Source: Chloroflexota bacterium (GTDB lineage: Bacteria > Chloroflexota > Anaerolineae > Anaerolineales > DRMV01). From it: DNA of 5,172 nucleotides. The stretch spans positions 1-5,172 of the forward strand of contig JAADFA010000063.1 in the NCBI GenBank assembly GCA_013153135.1, read 5' to 3'. Numbering within the stretch: position 1 is the first letter of the stretch; every line of letters begins with the position of its first letter. A model generated the notes under the pieces. The model saw only the letters and a list, made by a program, of their open reading frames with translations. It was not told the DNA's origin and did no database searches. Shown here piece by piece: positions 1-5,172 of this stretch. The translations under genes and the position numbers were made by a program.

Positions 1-45
1 GTGCTCGCGCGTTAGGCCGGGTAGGCGCGCACCAGGTTATCCTAG

Positions 46-93
46 CCGTGGCCTTCCAGCCCGCGGCGGCTGTGGCGACAGCCTCCGTGGCCT
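46..93. repeat. Pair of 9-base direct repeats, CCGTGGCCT
   Basis: CCGTGGCCT occurs at 46-54 and again at 85-93, with starts 39 bases apart and the small hairpin at 68-83 between them. This stretch has no supported gene. The repeat could be a regulatory site pair or a coincidence of GC-rich sequence. Confidence 0.25.
68..83. other. Short perfect inverted repeat (6-bp stem, 4-base loop)
   Basis: GGCTGT at 68-73 pairs exactly with ACAGCC at 78-83 around the loop GGCG. No T run follows on either strand, so it does not look like an intrinsic terminator. It lies about 90 bases upstream of the mreB promoter. In DNA this GC-rich a 6-bp stem can arise by chance, so a function is uncertain. Confidence 0.35.
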
Positions 94-155
94 CCCCCTC
101 GTCGTTGGGCCGTTTCGACAACCTCGGCGTGCACCCGCGGCGGTGCTGGGGCACG

Positions 156-182
156 ATGACCGCTCGCGCGGCATGGTATAAT
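156..182 (+). promoter_or_regulatory. Candidate sigma-70-type promoter of the mre operon, extended -10
   Basis: A perfect TATAAT lies at 177-182 and is preceded by TGG at 174-176, which gives a consensus extended -10 element. A weak -35 match, ATGACC, lies at 156-161 with a short 15-base spacer; extended -10 promoters often tolerate a poor -35. Transcription would start near 188-190, giving an mreB leader of roughly 53 bases. The next good TATAAT on the + strand is after mrdA, so this is the likely promoter for mreBCD-mrdA. This is read from sequence only, with no transcript data. Confidence 0.7.
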
Positions 183-231
183 CCCGCCAGCCTGGGCGAT
201 GGGTTCAGGGGGCCTGATTCTTTTGGTGAGT

Positions 232-245
232 GGAGGGCGTGATTG
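232..245 (+). promoter_or_regulatory. Ribosome binding site that fixes the TTG start of mreB
   Basis: GGAGGG at 232-237 lies 5 bases before TTG at 243-245. An in-frame TGA at 240-242 directly abuts the TTG, so translation in this frame cannot begin further upstream. The next residues (NFNPLRWLFGLF) match the usual MreB N-terminus, so TTG is the only sensible start. Confidence 0.85.
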
Positions 246-1298
246 AACTTCAACCCCCTGCGTTGGCTGTTCGGCCTGTTCGCACTCGATATTGGCATCG
301 ACCTCGGCACGGCCAACACGTTGGTATACGTGCGGGGTAAGGGCATTGTCCTCAATGAGCCATCTTGGGTTGCGCTTGATAAACGTACCCGCCGCCCTCT
401 GTACGTCGGGAGTGAAGCCAAGCGCATGGTCGGCCGCACGCCCCAATCTTTGCAAGTAGTTCGCCCTGTGCGGGATGGGGTCATCGCGGAGTTCGAAATC
501 ACCACCGCGTTGCTCGAATACCTGATTCTCAAGGCCCATGAACAGAGCTTCGTGCCCTTCCCGCGGCCTCGGGTGGTGGTGGGCATCCCCGCGGGTGTGA
601 CCGAAGTGGAGATGCGAGCAGTGTACGACGCGGCTTTAACCGCAGGCGCGCGCGAAGCCTATCTCATTCCTGAGCCTCTGGCCGCGGCTTTAGGCGCAGG
701 TCTGCCCATCCAAGACGTCGAAGGGACCATGATTGTCGACATCGGCGGGGGAACAACCGAAGTTGCTTTAATCTCCATGGGTGGCATCATCGTCGCCCGC
801 TCGCTGCGCGTGGCCGGGGATGAAATGGATGAAGCCATCATCCAGTATTTTCGAAACAAATACAACCTACTCATCGGGCCGCGCATGGCCGAAACGGTCA
901 AGATGGAGATCGGCTCGGCCGCGCCGTTGCCCGAGGAGCGCACGATGCAAGTGCGCGGGCGTAGCCTGGTTACCGGCTTGCCCGAGGTGGTCGAAGCGTC
1001 GTCGGTGGAAATCCGCGAAGCTTTGGCCCGACCTTTAGAGACCATCATCCAAACGGTCAAAGACGTGCTCGACGAGGCTCCTCCCGAAGTTGTCGCGGAT
1101 CTCATCGAAACCGGCGTATGCTTGGCTGGGGGCGGTGCGCTGCTCCAAGGGTTGGATCGTCGCCTAAGCGACGAGTTGCGTTTGCGGGTATGGGTCGCGG
1201 ATGATCCCATGGCCGCTGTGGCCCGGGGCGCGGGCATGGTGTTGGAGGACTTCGATAACCTCAAACGTTTGTTGGTCGATGTGGAGCATTTCCTCTAG
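243..1298 (+). CDS. mreB: Rod shape-determining protein MreB (bacterial actin)
   Basis: MreB is the cytoplasmic actin-like ATPase whose membrane-bound filaments orient the elongation machinery during lateral wall growth. At 351 residues it is near the usual family length of 330-350. Visible motifs are phosphate loop 1 (DIGIDLGTANTL, residues 16-27), the IPEPLAAALGAG segment with the candidate catalytic Glu144 (142-153), phosphate loop 2 (DIGGGTTEVA, 166-175), the ETVKMEIGSA helix (217-226) and the adenosine-binding AGGGALLQGLD (295-305). The hydrophobic N-terminal stretch NPLRWLFGLF (4-13) is a plausible membrane-contact element. Translation starts at TTG with a good GGAGGG site, and a stop codon abuts the start in frame. 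It is first in the row mreB-mreC-mreD-mrdA, 51 bases before mreC, which separates it from paralogues such as Mbl or lone MreB-like genes. No key residue appears to be missing. Confidence 0.97.
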   Translation: MNFNPLRWLFGLFALDIGIDLGTANTLVYVRGKGIVLNEPSWVALDKRTRRPLYVGSEAKRMVGRTPQSLQVVRPVRDGVIAEFEITTALLEYLILKAHEQSFVPFPRPRVVVGIPAGVTEVEMRAVYDAALTAGAREAYLIPEPLAAALGAGLPIQDVEGTMIVDIGGGTTEVALISMGGIIVARSLRVAGDEMDEAIIQYFRNKYNLLIGPRMAETVKMEIGSAAPLPEERTMQVRGRSLVTGLPEVVEASSVEIREALARPLETIIQTVKDVLDEAPPEVVADLIETGVCLAGGGALLQGLDRRLSDELRLRVWVADDPMAAVARGAGMVLEDFDNLKRLLVDVEHFL

Positions 1299-1303
1299 GC
1301 TAG

Positions 1304-1345
1304 GGTCCCAGGTGTTGGACCACCAGGCCCCAAACGTTGAACGTT
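1304..1345. repeat. mreB-mreC junction: small inverted repeat and tandem AACGTT
   Basis: GGTCC at 1304-1308 can pair with GGACC at 1317-1321 across an 8-base loop, and GGTG (1311-1314) with CACC (1321-1324) is a competing pairing. Just before mreC, the palindrome AACGTT occurs twice, at 1333-1338 and 1340-1345, separated by one G. A third copy lies in the end of mreB at 1264-1269, inside CAAACGTTTG. No T tract follows, so this is not a terminator. It may be a protein site or an RNA structure near the mreC start; the function is unknown. Confidence 0.35.
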
Positions 1346-1349
1346 CACC

Positions 1350-2195
1350 ATGAAACGCCCATCCCTCCCTCGTCTGGCCATTGGCTTGATGATGGCCGGG
1401 TTAGTTCTGTTGGCCCTTGGTGGCTATCTCACGCCGTGGTTGGGACGGCTTGTCCAGCCTGTGCTCCAGGCACAAACCGCGGTCGTGCGTTATGCGCGCG
1501 CAGTAGCTGACTACCTCGCCGCGCCTACAGACGTAGAAACTCTGCGTCGCCGCAATCGTGAGCTCGAAGCCCAGGTTGCGCAATTGCAAACCCAGCTGGC
1601 TATCCTGCAACAACAAGTCGCGGAGCTTGAACTTTATGCCGCACTACTCGACCTCGCGCGAGCCCATCCCGAACATGAATACAAAACTGCCCAGGTCATC
1701 GGCCGAGATCCCAGTCCATTCATGCATTATATCATCATCAATGTGGGCAGCGATGACGACATCCGGCCAGGGATGCCCGTGGTAAGCGCGCAAGGCCTGG
1801 CTGGTCAAGTCGACGCGGTGATCCCGCGCGCAGCCCGAGTCCGCTTGATCACGGATCCCGCCTCCAAGGTCAACGTGCGCGTTACACCTGCCAACGTAGA
1901 CGCGCTGCTGGTCGGCAGCGTGACCGGTGACCTGCAGCTGCGCATGGTCCCCCTGGACGCGAAAATCAACGTGGGTGATTTGGTCGTGACCTCGGGCTTG
2001 GGCGGCCAATATCCTCCGAACCTGTTGGTTGGCCAAATCGCGAGCACGCAACGCCTGGCCCATGCGCTGTTTCAAGAGGCCACCGTGCAACCTGCAACGG
2101 ATTTCGCGAATTTAAAGGTCGTGCTGGTCATTACCAACTTTCGACCGGTGGATATCACGCCCCTTATCCCCACTCCTATAGGCCCTGCGCCGTGA
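1350..2195 (+). CDS. mreC: Rod shape-determining protein MreC
   Basis: MreC is the bitopic scaffold of the elongation complex: its exported beta domain binds and activates PBP2 and it connects to MreB and MreD. The 281 residues are typical in length. A short basic N-terminus (KRPSLPR) precedes one membrane segment at about residues 10-29. A coiled coil follows at about 62-100 (ETLRRRNRELEAQVAQLQ and onward, leucine- and glutamine-rich). The extracytoplasmic beta domain runs from about 113 to 263, with NVGSDDDIRPGMPVV (131-145) and the family signature GDLVVTSGLGGQYPPNLLVG (209-228). The tail is proline-rich (TPLIPTPIGPAP). The start is forced by an in-frame TGA at 1338-1340, and the first possible ATG is 1350. 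No Shine-Dalgarno match lies in the 15 bases before it, unlike its neighbours. It sits 51 bases after mreB and 68 before mreD. Identification is firm from motifs, topology and order. Confidence 0.95.
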   Translation: MKRPSLPRLAIGLMMAGLVLLALGGYLTPWLGRLVQPVLQAQTAVVRYARAVADYLAAPTDVETLRRRNRELEAQVAQLQTQLAILQQQVAELELYAALLDLARAHPEHEYKTAQVIGRDPSPFMHYIIINVGSDDDIRPGMPVVSAQGLAGQVDAVIPRAARVRLITDPASKVNVRVTPANVDALLVGSVTGDLQLRMVPLDAKINVGDLVVTSGLGGQYPPNLLVGQIASTQRLAHALFQEATVQPATDFANLKVVLVITNFRPVDITPLIPTPIGPAP

Positions 2196-2251
2196 CCACG
2201 CGACCAAGACCGAGAGGCACGGCGTATTCTTCCTAGAGGCGCTCGGCCGCC

Positions 2252-2258
2252 AAGGAGG
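2252..2258 (+). promoter_or_regulatory. Strong Shine-Dalgarno site of mreD
   Basis: AAGGAGG lies 5 bases before the ATG at 2264, close to an ideal ribosome binding site. It fixes the mreD start and contrasts with the lack of such a site at mreC. Confidence 0.85.
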
Positions 2259-2263
2259 CAACC

Positions 2264-2779
2264 ATGTTTCGGGCCTTTGCCGGGGGCGTTTTGCTCTTTA
2301 TCTTCGCAGGCGTGCTGCAAAGCGCGCTTTTGAGCCAATGGCATTTGCTCCATGGCACCGCGGACGCGGTTTTGCTCGCGTGGGCCGTATGGGTGCTCTA
2401 CGAACACCGGTATGCCCCCCCTTGGGCATGGGCTCTGGTCGCGGGAGCGGTGGTTGAAGTTTACTCCGCGCTGCCCGTAGGCATTCCTTTGCTCGGCTAC
2501 GGCTTGGCCGGTGTGGCCGCGCATTATATCTTGCAGCGCATCGAGGAACCGCGCATTCCCCTCTTGTTTGCGTTCGTGGGGATCGGTACAATCCTGGTGC
2601 AGGGCGTTGCGTTCCTCGGTCGGTGGGCGTTCGATGGCGTCTCCGCGCCCATATCTTTGGTCCTTGTTCAGGTTATTCTCCCTTCCATGCTACTTAACAC
2701 TTTGCTGGCATTACCCTTCTACGCGATTGTGGGCGAGTGGGCCGATTGGACCCTGCCCCCACGAGAACTAATTGCTTAA
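2264..2779 (+). CDS. mreD: Rod shape-determining membrane protein MreD
   Basis: MreD is a small polytopic inner-membrane protein of the elongation complex that binds MreC and helps set the balance between MreC and PBP2. The 171 residues match the family's usual 150-180. Almost the whole protein is hydrophobic, with likely membrane segments near residues 5-23, 33-48, 53-70, 72-90, 98-118 and 128-155. Short charged stretches lie between them, such as QRIEEPR at 91-97. MreD sequences diverge widely, so the call rests on length, topology, the Asp/Ala/Trp-rich second segment (TADAVLLAWAVWVLYEHRY) and above all its position between mreC and mrdA. The GIPLLGYGLAGVAAHYI stretch (73-89) resembles the conserved glycine-rich middle segment of the family. 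The start is supported by AAGGAGG. mrdA begins 24 bases after its stop, which indicates co-transcription. Confidence 0.9.
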   Translation: MFRAFAGGVLLFIFAGVLQSALLSQWHLLHGTADAVLLAWAVWVLYEHRYAPPWAWALVAGAVVEVYSALPVGIPLLGYGLAGVAAHYILQRIEEPRIPLLFAFVGIGTILVQGVAFLGRWAFDGVSAPISLVLVQVILPSMLLNTLLALPFYAIVGEWADWTLPPRELIA

Positions 2780-2803
2780 GCCTGGCATTGGGATGGGGAA
2801 ACA

Positions 2804-4876
2804 ATGAACGAGAATCGCATTGCCGTATCCCGCTTGTATGGCTTGCTAGCTGTGTTGACAGGCATTTTGGGGCTTTTTATTGCGCGGTTGTTCTGGCTGC
2901 AGATTATTCAAGGCCCTCTATGGGTCGCGCGAGCTCAAGAGAATATGGTTGAAGTGCTCAACCTTCCTGCGCCACGCGGGGTGATGTACGATCGACGTGG
3001 AGTCATCCTCGCGCGTAATTTGCCTTCGTATAACGTGGTGGTTACCGCGGCGCAGCTGCCCGATGACCCAGGCTATGTCGACGCGATGTTGCAAGATCTG
3101 GCCGAGCTCTTGGATATGCCTTTGAATTTAAACGACCTGGAGACCACGCCTTACGTCCCTTGCCGATCGGAGCTGGGGCTACGGCAGCTCGTTGAATATG
3201 GTATCGTGTCCCAGCCCTATCGCCCTGTGCGGCTCAAGTGCAATGTTCCGCGCGAGGTTGCGCTCATTATTGAAGAAAAGAACTGGCCTGGTATCGGCAT
3301 CGAAGTGGTCCCCGTACGGGACTATCCCACAGGCGAGACCACCGCGGCGATCGTGGGCTTCTTGGGGCCCGTCCCCGAAGCTCTGGCGGATTATTACAAG
3401 GAGAAAGGTTTGGACATCAACCGGGATAAAGTGGGATACGCAGGTTTGGAAATGTATTACCAGGACGAGCTTGCAGGGCAAAACGGACGTCGCACTGTCG
3501 CGGTGGACGTCGCGGGCCGAATCCTCTACGATCTCGAACCACCTCAGCCCCCACGTCCTGGAGTCAACTTGCGCTTGAGCATTGACGTGCGTTTGCAAAA
3601 CGCCGCGTTTCACATTGTGCGCTACAACTTGGATTGGTGGAATTCATACTTTGGCTATACGCGTTTCCGCAATGCAGTTGCCGTCGCGATGAACCCCAAA
3701 ACGGGAGAAGTGTTGGCCCTGGTCTCCATTCCAACCTACAACAACCAGCGCATGGCCCGCTTCATCCCCTACGATTACTACAAGGCTTTAGAAGCAGATG
3801 AGTTTAAACCTCTGCTCAATCATGCCATTTCCGCAGAACATCCGCCGGGCTCGGTCTTCAAGCTGGTCACCGCGACGGCAGGGCTGAATGAAGGCATTGT
3901 ACATCCGGGCATGATCATCGAAACGCCGGGAACCATTGAGCTAGCTCAAAAATACCTAGCGGGTGAACAGGGCAAAACCCGAACGTTCTACGACTGGAAT
4001 TGGGAGAAAGGCGGTTTTGGGCAGTTGGAGTTCTTGGATTGCATCGCGTTTTCAAGCAACGTGTGCTTTTACAAGGTTGGCGGCGGATATTTTGACGAGA
4101 TTCCCAATGGTGGTGTGGGCATTTGCCGCCTCAAGTCGTATGCGGAAGCATTGGGATACGGCTCGTACACAGGCATTGATTTGCCTGGTGAGGCGGACGG
4201 GCTGATCCCCGACCCGACGTGGAAGCGCATCTACCGGGGAGAAAACTGGTCCACAGGTGATACATACCTGGCCAGCGTAGGCCAGGGCTACGTCTTGGTC
4301 ACGCCCATCCAGATGGCTGTGGTGGTTTCCACGATTGCGAACGGCGGCAAGGTGATGCAGCCGACGCTCGTCTACGAACACCTTGACGCGGAAGGAAAAG
4401 TTGTGCGGCCCTTCCAGCCCGTGGTGCGGTGGGATGTGACGCAAGAACCCAAGATCCAGGTCTTCGAAAACCCAGGTGGCATCGGACGCTGTCGACCCAC
4501 GGGCGAGGTCAAAACCATTGAGCCGCGTGCGCTAGCTTGGGTACGTGAAGGCATGCGTCGGGCGGTGGAATATGGCACGTTAAAGAAAGCATTTGAAGGC
4601 TTCCCGATCCCGGCTGCGGGTAAGACGGGCTCTGCTGAATATTGTGACAATCGAGCCCAACAAGCCAACCGCTGTCGCCCAGGCGATTGGCCCTCTCACG
4701 CGTGGACCGCGGCATTCGCACCGTATGACGATCCCGAAATAGTCGTGGTCGCGTTCGTATATGATGGAACTGAAGGAGCGAAGACCGCTGCGCCCATTGT
4801 CCGGCAGATTATGGATGCGTATTTCCAGCTCAAAGCTGCGGATGCGGAAAAAGCTGCCGTACCCCAGACGCCTTAA
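2804..4876 (+). CDS. mrdA: Penicillin-binding protein 2, class B transpeptidase of elongation
   Basis: This is a membrane-anchored D,D-transpeptidase that cross-links peptidoglycan during lateral growth, normally paired with RodA and activated by MreC. It is 690 residues long. One N-terminal anchor lies at about 11-35. The pedestal (dimerisation) domain spans about 50-260, with APRGVMYDRRGVIL (56-69) and GYAGLEMYYQDELAG (211-225). The transpeptidase domain spans about 288-675. Catalytic motifs are SVFK with nucleophile Ser350 and Lys353, SSN at 417-419, and KTGS at 607-610; GQGYVLVTPIQMA (493-505) is also conserved. The exported part holds eight cysteines (120, 146, 413, 421, 441, 563, 614, 624). 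A Cys-flanked insert, C614 to C624, follows KTGSAEY. The SxN middle residue is Ser, not the Cys common in PBP2. The start ATG has GGGGA 4 bases upstream, and an in-frame stop at 2777 excludes a longer form. Assignment as PBP2 rather than PBP3/FtsI follows from the mre context and length. Confidence 0.95.
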   Translation: MNENRIAVSRLYGLLAVLTGILGLFIARLFWLQIIQGPLWVARAQENMVEVLNLPAPRGVMYDRRGVILARNLPSYNVVVTAAQLPDDPGYVDAMLQDLAELLDMPLNLNDLETTPYVPCRSELGLRQLVEYGIVSQPYRPVRLKCNVPREVALIIEEKNWPGIGIEVVPVRDYPTGETTAAIVGFLGPVPEALADYYKEKGLDINRDKVGYAGLEMYYQDELAGQNGRRTVAVDVAGRILYDLEPPQPPRPGVNLRLSIDVRLQNAAFHIVRYNLDWWNSYFGYTRFRNAVAVAMNPKTGEVLALVSIPTYNNQRMARFIPYDYYKALEADEFKPLLNHAISAEHPPGSVFKLVTATAGLNEGIVHPGMIIETPGTIELAQKYLAGEQGKTRTFYDWNWEKGGFGQLEFLDCIAFSSNVCFYKVGGGYFDEIPNGGVGICRLKSYAEALGYGSYTGIDLPGEADGLIPDPTWKRIYRGENWSTGDTYLASVGQGYVLVTPIQMAVVVSTIANGGKVMQPTLVYEHLDAEGKVVRPFQPVVRWDVTQEPKIQVFENPGGIGRCRPTGEVKTIEPRALAWVREGMRRAVEYGTLKKAFEGFPIPAAGKTGSAEYCDNRAQQANRCRPGDWPSHAWTAAFAPYDDPEIVVVAFVYDGTEGAKTAAPIVRQIMDAYFQLKAADAEKAAVPQTP

Positions 4877-4909
4877 GGCTAAGGCCAAGACAGCATAGCT
4901 ATCCGGATC

Positions 4910-4925
4910 TTTTTTACTTTATAAT
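4910..4925 (+). promoter_or_regulatory. Candidate promoter of the glycosyltransferase gene
   Basis: A perfect TATAAT lies at 4920-4925, preceded by the AT-rich tract TTTTTTACTT (4910-4919). I see no good -35 at normal spacing; AAGACA at 4887-4892 is too far away. Transcription would begin near 4932, giving a leader of about 26 bases. Both this box and the one before mreB continue as TATAATCCC, which suggests a shared local promoter style. The T6 tract at 4910-4915 could also act as a weak stop for mrdA transcripts, but no stable hairpin precedes it: the nearby ATCCGGAT, ATAGCTAT and GCCTTAAGGC are palindromes without a loop. Confidence 0.5.
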
Positions 4926-4957
4926 CCCCCTCGACCGCCGAAGGGCGTAGGTGCATC

Positions 4958-5172
4958 ATGCGCATTTTGTTCGTCGCATCTCGCTTTCCGTATCCGCCTA
5001 TTCAGGGTGACCGGGTGCGCAGCTATTATTTGTTGCCCCACCTGCGCGCACGGCACGAGATCACCCTAGTCACGCCTGTGTCCGGCCCGCCGACCCGCGA
5101 GCAAGAGGCCGTGGCGCGCGAGCTCAGCCACCATTGGTATCCGGTCGTGGTCTCGCGCTGGCACCGGGGGTG
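4958..5172 (+). CDS. Glycosyltransferase, GT4-like N-terminal fragment, cut by the window edge
   Basis: Seventy-one codons are visible from ATG at 4958 and the frame is open to the edge. The start MRILFVASRFPYPPIQGDR is the typical first beta strand and loop of GT-B fold, family 4 sugar transferases, where PYPP-x-x-GD is a recurring nucleotide-sugar transferase opening. VRSYYLLPHLRARHEITLVT continues with the first helix and second strand. This opening resembles the exosortase/PEP-CTERM-associated sugar transferase subgroup as I remember it. Such enzymes are cytoplasmic or membrane-peripheral and move a sugar from a nucleotide donor to a lipid or glycan acceptor; the substrate cannot be told from this fragment. 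A modest AGGTG (4949-4953) lies 4 bases before the ATG. The gene is 81 bases after mrdA and has its own candidate TATAAT, so it may be a separate transcript. The C-terminal donor-binding half lies outside the window. Confidence 0.85.
   Translation, partial: MRILFVASRFPYPPIQGDRVRSYYLLPHLRARHEITLVTPVSGPPTREQEAVARELSHHWYPVVVSRWHRG

Noticed and set aside
2..154. A minus-strand frame from GTG at 154 to beyond the left edge, which could be the start of a divergent gene
   Set aside because: There is no good ribosome binding site, no recognised motif, and several other frames are open over the same GC-rich stretch. It cannot be excluded without sequence to the left.
48..242. A 64-codon + strand reading frame before mreB, open from the left edge
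   Set aside because: Its composition is low-complexity Ala/Ser/Arg typical of GC-rich noncoding frames, it has no ribosome binding site or recognisable domain, and a strong promoter lies within it.
42..539. Long minus-strand frame of 165 codons opposite the start of mreB
   Set aside because: It lies mostly antisense to conserved mreB codons and is rich in Arg, Pro and Gln, as expected for a shadow frame.
659..1264. Long minus-strand frame of 201 codons inside mreB
   Set aside because: It is Ser/Thr/Arg/Pro-rich with no domain, and fully antisense to conserved MreB motifs; it is a by-product of high GC at third positions.
2072..2524. Minus-strand frame spanning the mreC-mreD gap
   Set aside because: Composition is biased and no promoter or ribosome site serves it; the + strand genes on both sides explain the sequence.
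4870..4915. Possible intrinsic terminator after mrdA (palindromes followed by T6)
   Set aside because: GCCTTAAGGC, ATAGCTAT and ATCCGGAT are loopless palindromes that cannot form a stable hairpin directly before the T tract.

Overview
The window holds a compact cell-shape and cell-wall elongation cluster, all on the + strand, in the order mreB, mreC, mreD, mrdA (penicillin-binding protein 2). It is followed by the 5' end of a glycosyltransferase gene cut by the right edge. The DNA is GC-rich, roughly 60 percent by eye, with uniform codon use from mreB to the right edge and no sign of a mobile element, repeat array or foreign insert. The proteins point to a rod- or filament-forming bacterium. 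The PBP2 active-site region carries a two-cysteine insert after KTGSAEY, followed by HAW and APYDDPEIVVVAF. That combination, together with the gene order and GC content, reminds me of Anaerolineae-like Chloroflexota. This placement rests on recollection, not on a search.

Layout. Bases 1-242 contain no gene I can support: they hold a short perfect hairpin, a 9-base direct repeat and a good extended -10 promoter, followed by a Shine-Dalgarno site for mreB. mreB (243-1298) starts with TTG. mreC (1350-2195) follows after 51 bases and has no recognisable Shine-Dalgarno site. mreD (2264-2779) has a textbook AAGGAGG site. mrdA (2804-4876) starts 24 bases after the mreD stop. Bases 4877-4957 hold a TATAAT box and a T tract, but no convincing intrinsic terminator. 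The glycosyltransferase fragment (4958 to the edge) then begins.

How the genes work together. MreB forms membrane-associated actin-like filaments under the membrane. MreC, a bitopic protein with a periplasmic/extracytoplasmic beta domain, and MreD, a polytopic membrane protein, link those filaments to the wall synthase. PBP2 is the transpeptidase of that synthase and normally works with the SEDS glycosyltransferase RodA. rodA is not in this window; the gene after mrdA is a GT4-type sugar transferase that seems to have its own promoter.

This is a conserved housekeeping locus, and I found no undescribed system. The points most worth a second look are the cysteine pattern and the apparently missing metal-ligand positions in PBP2, and the absence of a ribosome binding site at mreC next to two tandem AACGTT palindromes.
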